From positions 186,001-250,000 of the forward strand of contig NC_092793.1 in NCBI RefSeq assembly GCF_918797505.1: a stretch of DNA of 64,000 nt. Direction: 5' to 3'. Of this stretch, positions 57,701 to 64,000 are shown one piece after another (position 1 is the stretch's first letter; each line of letters starts with the position of its first letter). The notes beneath the pieces are model-generated. The model made no database searches, was not told the DNA's origin, and worked only from the letters and a program-made list of their open reading frames with translations. Source of the stretch: Bemisia tabaci (Eukaryota > Arthropoda > Insecta > Hemiptera > Aleyrodidae). The position numbers and the translations under genes were made by a program.

Positions 57701-58106
57701 TACCAAGTGCGCAGGGCTTACATTGTCATATTCCGGAGGGACTTCGCCTTATTTAACTCACAGTTAATGCCCCCCCCCCCCCCCCGAAGAAAAATCCCTT
57801 ACAGGAAAACTATCCATAATGCTTCTTGGCAATTTCGCGTAATTTCGTTTTTCTTTTGAAAATTTACAAGGAAGATCATTACGGAACTGAAAACAGGTAA
57901 ACTAATTTAGGAAGGAATGCCTCTCGTATTCATGTATTCAGAAGAGTTCTTATTGGATTACATTACTTTATCATCTTTTTGCATTTACGGCACGGAATAC
58001 GGCTCGCTTGCGAGCCGTAAGTCACTCGCGAAGCGAGTGACCGGGGGTCCAGGGGGCGGAGCCCCCGGCTAGACGCGAGGCGAGCGAAGCGAGCCACAGC
58101 GGCTAG
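54769..58106 (+). mobile_element. Helitron 2 (5' end firm, 3' end probable)
   Basis: It begins TCTATATAAATAAAATCG directly after Helitron 1. A fitting 3' end is GGCGAGCGAAGCGAGCC hairpin, ACAGCGGCTAG, then T at 58107. Three units of 192-193 bases start at 54801, 54994 and 55186 (GTAACGCCTAATTTGAGAGA). Another array of about 140-bp units lies at 56911-57200 (ACGTTCTTTT). If the 3' end belongs to a different copy, the span is shorter. Confidence 0.55.
56415..56637. mobile_element. hairpin MITE inside Helitron 2
   Basis: TAAGGAAGAACGACATATGA pairs with TCATACGGTGTTCTTCCTTA. AGTTGCCAAATTTTC pairs with AAATTTGGCAAC. Confidence 0.75.
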
Positions 58107-59449
58107 TTATAAATAAATAAGACATTGGATTCATTACAGCACTACCGGCGTCGTCTTCCAATTCCTCTGTCTTTCGATTTTTTAAAAAAAAAAAAAAAAA
58201 TTAGGCATCAATACCTGTACCTCCCTACTTCTTTTATAATGGAGACACTAAGAATATGCAGATTTACAGAAATGTTCATTTGAATTAATCATAAATTAGA
58301 ATAAAGTTTTGAAATTCTGTCCTAATGACCAATAGCAGTCCTCACTCTTGCAAATGGTGCATCAAAATCTATCTGATATTCCCTCGCCTGAAGTTTCTTT
58401 GATTCTCTGAATACTTTTCATTTATTCTCTTCAAATCTCTCCCTCCCCCCCCCCCTCTTGATCCCCTTTTGGCCCCGGGATCCTCCTGAAAAATGTTTCT
58501 TTTACACTTTAAAAGCTCAAGAGCCCTTGTACAGTGTACACTTCGTCTGAGATCCTCCAAGACGCCTTGAAAACTTTCTTTCTAGCATCTTTTTTTAGCA
58601 TCGAGAAAACTTTTTTTCTCGTTATCGAAGCTGCAAGGAGTCTAAATTTGATAATTTCATCAACTCTTGTAAAATAAATGAGTCCTCTTTTTAAACTATC
58701 CAATCAATCCGTTTTACTGGAGAACAATCGAGAATCGCGGATGTACTCAATGATGTCTCATCGCATCAATATGGTTTCTGGTTGTATCGCTATCACGAGA
58801 TACTGTAGAGGATAAACAAATGTTTTATTGTTGTAATTATAATAGTCAGGTAACCAATGTGGTATTTTATTAATGATTTGAAAAATCATGCACATCAAAT
58901 ATTTTTACTTTCCCAAAACGACGAAGAGGAAGAGGGTAGCAGCAGTAGGATAAAATCTTAAAGAGGTGCCTCAGCAACGGCGGTCATTCTCACCTCTGCA
59001 CTGTAAATACAGAAAGCATGGGTAACGACTGATGAGTAACATGTCAACTGAGATCCGCCGTCCAACGATAAAAACGGATTTAAAGTAGAGTTGCCAAGAG
59101 ATGCTCGGAAATAATTGAGGTTTTCACGAATTAAAGCAGCGGTGGAGTCGGTGTAAAAGGCTGTAAACAGTACACGGTGGAAACATAGGCGCTATCTTAA
59201 GTGAACGTCCTAAGGATGAATCGGCAGATCAGAAAAAAATCCGCTTGGCTCCAAAAAGAGGTAGAGTCGTACAAAATGGTACAAAAGTAACAATCCGTTG
59301 TGACAAACCATCCCTGAGATATAATGATCGTTGAAATAAATCTGCAGCCTTCCTCATTGATCTAAGAAAAAGAGAAAGGTTTTTAGAATAAATTGCACGA
59401 AAATATATAATCGTTGTACCTACATAAATTTTTATGTTTCTTGACTCAG
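58107..59449. other. no gene seen; presumed intron or 5' flank of the reductase exon
   Basis: A runs (58182) and C runs (58446) only. I searched for the first exon of the reductase here and found none that I can defend. Confidence 0.4.
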
Positions 59450-59618
59450 GTGACCGGTGCCAACAGTGGTATTGGTCAGCAGGTTGCAATTGAAGCTGCA
59501 AAAGCAGGAAGTAAAGTCACTTTGATTGCCAGAAACATCGAGCGGTTGCAAGCAAGTATTCAACTCATTGAGGACTGCAAAGCCTGGACAGAAAAACCGC
59601 AGACTCAGTTTTATTCGC
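59450..59618 (+). CDS. short-chain dehydrogenase exon, probably 3-ketodihydrosphingosine reductase
   Basis: Acceptor GTTTCTTGACTCAG, 169 bases open in one frame (56 codons plus one base), donor TTCGC|GTGAGA. It encodes VTGANSGIGQ, the TGxxxGxG dinucleotide-binding loop of classical SDR enzymes, then VAIEAAKAGSKVTLIARNIE. The order 'IE..K.G...TLVARN..KL' is closest to KDSR, the NADPH-dependent ER enzyme of the second step of sphingolipid synthesis; other SDRs cannot be excluded. The exon would be about the second of the gene. Neighbouring exons were not found before the SINE-like and Gypsy sequences downstream, so either large introns or a stranded fragment is possible. The frame is undamaged. 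Confidence 0.65.
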
Positions 59619-60100
59619 GTGAGAAAACTAATTATATCATTTAACGTTGCCAGGGAAACTTCATCCATTTAACTTATTAGGATCAAAAATCTAAAAATTG
59701 GGAAAATAAGGCCTCTATTATTTATACCCAACTTTTGAAACAGGGAGGGGCTTGGCATCAAAAAAAAAAAAATCAAAAAACGAAATAATTAAAGTGATCA
59801 CTTTGATTAAAGATAAAGACAGCGAATTTCAAAAAGCTTTTTCCAGTGACTAAAGTCCCATTTTCTATAAATGCTGATTGAATGAATTCCTTGATTTGCT
59901 CATTATGTGTGTGTTAGGTGTGGGAAATAAGGAACAAGTGAATTACGTTGAGGACGCCATGATGTCTGTATATTGAATGTCCTGCCGAACCGACAACTGC
60001 CCCGGCGGCTGGGCTCACAAGCGGCGTTGCAGGTCTCACCCTGACAACTCCCTTTTTTCTTTCTTTTTTTTTTTTTTTTTTTAATGAACATACAATGTTT
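59619..60100. other. no gene seen; T-rich tail of an unclassified repeat
   Basis: An A run at about 59760 and a T run at about 60063-60082, with a GC-rich block (59960-60050) before the latter. No A/B box pair that I can support. Confidence 0.4.
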
Positions 60101-60111
60101 GGCAACTGCCT

Positions 60112-60442
60112 AGTCCACTATAATTATGCATACATAACATATAATAAAATCAAACTTGCATTTATAAAGTATCAAGACAAGATCGAACATTATAGATTTA
60201 TGGATCAGACAAACAAGTGGTACGTTTTGTCTTTGTTGTTTGGATTTTTGCTTGATCACAACTTAGTCCTAAGAATTAACCAGACACTATAGATTTATGG
60301 ATCAGACAAGCAAGTGGTACATTATAATTATGAATACATAAGATATAATAAGATCAAACAAGCATTTATAAAGTATCAAGACAAGATCAGACATTATAGA
60401 TTTATGGATCAGACAAGCAAGTGGTACGTTTTGTCTTTGTCA
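60112..60442 (-). repeat. direct repeats beyond the Gypsy 3' end (LTR candidate)
   Basis: TATAGATTTATGGATCAGAC recurs at about 60191, 60288 and 60397. A block of about 125 bases (CATTTATAAAGTATCAAGAC onward) is present twice about 205 apart. Its position just after the pol stop suggests the 3' untranslated/LTR portion of the element; no TG...CA pair was established. Confidence 0.5.
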
Positions 60443-60460
60443 TTTTCAATTTTTTAAGAC

Positions 60461-61396
60461 TTACGGATAGTCTTTTGGAGAAAACCTTGCTGGAGGTTTT
60501 CTAATTCTGACGTCACTTTCTTCAATAAGATCGGGTTCACTTTCTCCAATTTCATTAATATCATCATGTAGTATTTGCTTGTATTCTTTTGTATGCGTTG
60601 TATTTGTCAGTGAAACAGAGGTTGATTTGTTTGTATGTGCTGTATTTGGCAGTCAGACAGAGGGTGAGGGAAGATCAGAACTAGCCTGAGGATGATTTTC
60701 TGTGTTTTGTTTTGATTTGTTAGAAACAATTTCGAATGAGGTACTTTTTGCTTTTGTTAAGTTTAGATCTTCACTGAATGTGACTTTTTTGTTAACTTTG
60801 GGGCGATTAAGACTTTCCATATGTGTTTGTAGGTGAGATTGTGAGTAAGGTGGTTTCAAGAAAACACGATTTCTTCTGTAAGTTATTCCATTAGGGGTTT
60901 GCACAATATAAGAGTTGGGCTCGTGACATTTTCTCATGACTGTGACTGGTTGCTGTACACTAGAAAAATCTTTTTTGAAATAAATTTTGTCTTTTACATG
61001 GAGAGGCTGCAGTTTTTTAGAGCCTTTGTCATAAATTTCTTTCATTTTGTGTTGTCTACTTTGTAACGGTTGTAAATATTAAGAGGAGTCTATAACTGAG
61101 GGTGCTAAGTTTTCCTTAACCGTAGGTAGCTTAGTTCTTAATGACCTAGACATAAGCAATCGACTTGGGGTTAGAGCATCCTCTTTGGGAGTATTCCTGA
61201 AGTTTAAAAGAGGAGAGTGAAAATGCTGATCAGTGTCAACACATTTCTTAATTAGTTTTTTAACAGACCTAATTGTATTTTCAACCTGGCCGTTAGACCT
61301 AGGGTACAGCGAAGATGAAGTATCATGATGAATTTGCCATTCTGACGTAAAATGTGCAAATTCTTTAGAATTAAAAGGAGGACCATTGTCTGACAT
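60461..61396 (-). pseudogene. Gypsy integrase, core remainder and C-terminus (frameshifted)
   Basis: The first part (61079-61396) starts MSDNGPPFNSKEF, containing the second integrase Asp, and NGQVENTIRSVKK with the catalytic Glu. A separate frame (60653-61045) holds the basic C-terminal domain (KDKIYFKKDF; NSYIVQTPNGITYRRNR), which binds DNA in this family. After its stop, coding-like sequence resumes in another frame to a stop at 60461, ending in an R/P/F-rich tail. At least two breaks separate these parts, so the integrase is dead. Confidence 0.8.
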
Positions 61397-61400
61397 GATT

Positions 61401-63893
61401 TTAACTAGTATGCCATGGAAAGAGAAGATTTATTTTAAGGCATTTATTACGAAATAGCTTGTTGAAGCCTGTTTTAAAGAGACCACCTCTGGATATTTGG
61501 AATAATAGTCCACAAGAAGCAGATATTTTTTTGCCACTGATTTCAAAAAGATCAATGCCTACTTTTTCGAAAGGAAAATCAGGTATTTCATGTGGTTGAA
61601 GAGGTTGTTTTTGATTGTTGTTGGAAAATTTCATGCATGTTTCACAGCTGAAGCAAATATTTTGAATATCCGTTTTCATGAATAGCCAGAAAACTAATGA
61701 CTTAGCTCGTTTAAAACATGCCTTAAACCCCAAGTGACCTTCGTGAATATTAGCTAAGATTTCTGGACGTTTTGATTTAGGTATAATTATACAATTTAAA
61801 TTGAAAATTAGATTATTGTGTACATGAATTTGTTCTTTATATTGAAAGTAAGGTTTCACTAGATCATGACATTTGTGTTTTGAAGGCCAACCTTCAAGAT
61901 AATATTGTTTTAGAAGATTCAAAACCTCGTCACCTTCAGTAGCATTTATTAATACTTCCTTTTTCTCCTCTGACATAGCCAAGTCAATGGAAAAATCAAG
62001 AATAGCAAGTTGGTATTCCAAATCCTTTTCAATCTCAAGGGAATCCGGTAAATTTTCCTTAAGGGGTGCACTGCTAAGAGTATCAGCAACCAACAGCTTT
62101 TTGCCTGGAACGTACTTGACGGAAAGATCATAACGTTCAAGTTTAAGCATAATGCGTTGAAGTCGTAAAGGGATATTTTTGTAAGGTTTTCGGAAGAGAG
62201 TTATTAATGGTTTGTGGTCAGATTCAACATATATTCTTTGACCGTAACAGAATTGATCAAATTTTTTACAACCAAAATATATAGCTAGCAATTCTTTTTC
62301 TATCTGTCCCCACACTATTTGTGAGGGTGTTAGGATAGTGGAGCCAAAAGAAATTGGTCGCCTAATTTGACTGATAACAGCACCGAGAGCATCCTTTGAC
62401 GCATCGACAGACATGGTTACAGGCTTCTTGGCATTGTAATTTGCAAGGACCGGCGCATTGCATATCAAATCCTTCAGATTGTTAAATTCTGTTTCATGAT
62501 TGGGCGCCCATTGCCAAAAGCTATCTTTCTTCAATAATTTACGCAGGTTTTCAGTTTTGAGAGCTAATGTAGGAATGAAAGATGCAAGATAATTTACAGT
62601 GCCAAGAAACCTCTGCAAGCCTTTCTTGTCTGTAGGAGGAAGTAATTTCTTGATTGCTTTGATGCGATCTGGATCTATTTCTATTTGACCTTCGGAATAA
62701 ACTTCCCCGCAGTATTCAATTTTTGTTTGGAAGAATTTACTTTTCTTGAGATTGAACTTAATGTCCAACTCCTGAGCACGTTTTAAGGTTTTGTGTAGAG
62801 CTTTGTCATGCTCCTCTGTAGTTTTACCGTGGGCACAGAAATCATCGATGAATATTAAAAGATTATCAATATCCTTGAATTTATCCACCATGACTCCTTG
62901 AAAAATTTCTGAAGTTGCGTTGATACCAAAAGCAAGCCTTAAGAATTGATAACGACCGAAAGGTGAATTAAAAGTGCATAAGTCAGCACTGTCTTTGCTT
63001 GGTTTCAGATTCCAAAAACCAGCAGTGATATCTAGTTTGGTGTAGTATTTGGAATTGGATAGACAAGTTCGAATGTAATTCTGGTCAGGAATAAAATGAA
63101 TTGGACGATCAATGGCTGTGTTTAATGCTCTGGGATCAAGGCAGATTCTGAGTGAATCGTCCTTTTTGCGGACAATAACAAGTGAGCTTACCCAAGGAGT
63201 GTAGTGATCCACTTTGCGAATGATTTCTTTCTCTGTCAATTCCTGAAGATGCGTTTTGAGTTCATTCATTAACTTAAATGGTAATTTTCTAGGTGGATCA
63301 CATATTGGTTGAACATTAGGGTTTACATTAAGCTTAACTTCAAAGTCTTTGAGACAACCTATGCCTTGGAAAACATTTTCATAACCTCTAATATATGAAT
63401 TGTTTGGAGATTTTGATGTGTCGCGGACCTCGATGGGATTGATGAATTTCAACAGATCAAACTGTTTGGCGGTGTCGAAACCGATTAGTGTTTCGCAGGT
63501 CAGGTTTACGATGTGGAATTTTAGGTTGTAACGATTGTTATTAAAAGATGCGGATAAATGACATATACCACAAGATGGAATAGGTTGACCCGTTAGGGTT
63601 CTCATATTTACTTTAGAGGGTATGATGATGTCTTCGTTGAGGTTAAGTTGTTTGAACACATACAGAGGTAGGACATTTGTTTGGGCACCTGTATCGACTA
63701 AGACCTGTAAAGAATGGCGATTTATTTTGATACTAATATACCATTTGCTGTCAGATGATTTTGAAGATGACAAGTTGTTAATGTATGTAGACGAGTTTTC
63801 AACATTGTTGTTAAAATTGTGTGTATTACATAGGGTGTCCCAATAGCACCGGGACTGGTTCTGTAACTTCAAAATTAAGATAGATACAGGCAT
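61401..63893 (-). pseudogene. Gypsy-type pol: protease, reverse transcriptase, RNase H, integrase N-terminus
   Basis: An 830-codon frame. The aspartic protease shows LVDTGA at 65-70. The reverse transcriptase covers about 205-400, with LDITAGF around D288 and FIDD at 348-351 for the active-site YxDD. The RNase H has D497, E534 and D559. An integrase HHCC finger follows (HEGHLGFK ... CFSCETC) and GIDLFEI starts the core. The order PR-RT-RH-IN is that of Metaviridae/Gypsy. The first roughly 22 codons belong to an unrelated foldback inserted at 63828, so the ATG is not the element's start and gag is missing here. A frameshift in a T tract near 61530 breaks the integrase core. Confidence 0.9.
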
Positions 63894-64000
63894 GATTTTG
63901 GTCTCATTTTAAAGATCAACTCAATGCCTATCGATTAAGACCAAGATCAGCTCAATCGGATAAAAATTGACCGAGTTATGGCAATTTGAAATCAGTGAGG
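63828..64000 (+). mobile_element. foldback left end, truncated by window
   Basis: AGGGTGTCCCAATAGCACCG matches the terminus type of the other foldbacks (compare the left end at 51664). It interrupts the Gypsy pol; the far end is outside the window. Confidence 0.6.

Noticed and set aside
57990..58106. Bacterial-type hairpin terminator or inserted bacterial DNA (GC-rich stem-loops)
   Set aside because: The stem-loops end in CTAG|T and fit a Helitron 3' end; the surroundings are insect-like repeats.

Overview
This is a eukaryotic nuclear window, almost certainly from an arthropod and most likely an insect. The evidence is an AT-rich background, a short spliced exon of a cellular reductase (probably 3-ketodihydrosphingosine reductase), GT-AG exon signals in a second unknown gene, and a dense mosaic of LINE, SINE, Gypsy, Helitron, MULE-like and hAT-like sequences. 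Very long inverted-repeat (foldback) elements dominate. A hemipteran such as a whitefly would fit, but the sequence alone does not settle the species. I see no bacterial operon, rRNA or CRISPR array.

Layout. 0-7.5 kb: mostly anonymous AT-rich DNA with weak minus-strand exon candidates, an inverted repeat pair and an LTR-like promoter with five short repeats. 7.55-9.79 kb: the one long intact gene, a 746-residue protein with three zinc fingers, a MULE-type transposase core and a SWIM finger. One catalytic Asp appears to be replaced by Asn. 9.96-15.83 kb: foldback elements back to back, one carrying a tRNA-derived SINE and an internal tRNA-like fold, beside a decayed LINE reverse-transcriptase piece. 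16.9-27.4 kb: one degenerate LINE (coiled coil, SGNH-like ORF1, endonuclease) broken up by a 0.5 kb hairpin, a 3.25 kb compound foldback, a 942 bp element with repeated motifs, minisatellites and a Helitron end. 29.1-30.07 kb: a minus-strand Helitron. 30-37 kb: the quietest and most AT-rich part, holding well-supported minus-strand exons of an unrecognised gene. 37-43.5 kb: repeat families, a 3 kb foldback carrying a hAT-like MITE and a cysteine-rich gene fragment, and a seven-unit 128 bp tandem array. 43.8-48.33 kb: a hAT-like MITE with a perfect 8 bp target duplication, split by a 4 kb foldback with near-identical arms. 48.5-49 kb: a further LINE fragment. 51.66-53.14 kb: another foldback. 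53.21-58.11 kb: two Helitrons, the first inserted exactly at the 5' end of the second. 59.45 kb: the reductase exon. 60.1-63.83 kb: a damaged Gypsy pol on the minus strand, cut at its 5' side by yet another foldback that runs off the window.

How the parts relate. Little here works as a pathway. The window records successive insertions, and relative ages can be read from the nesting: LINE before foldbacks, hAT MITE before the 4 kb foldback, second Helitron before first, foldback before SINE. The pieces that may be active or under selection are the zinc-finger/MULE gene, the spliced 32.9-34.5 kb gene and the reductase exon.
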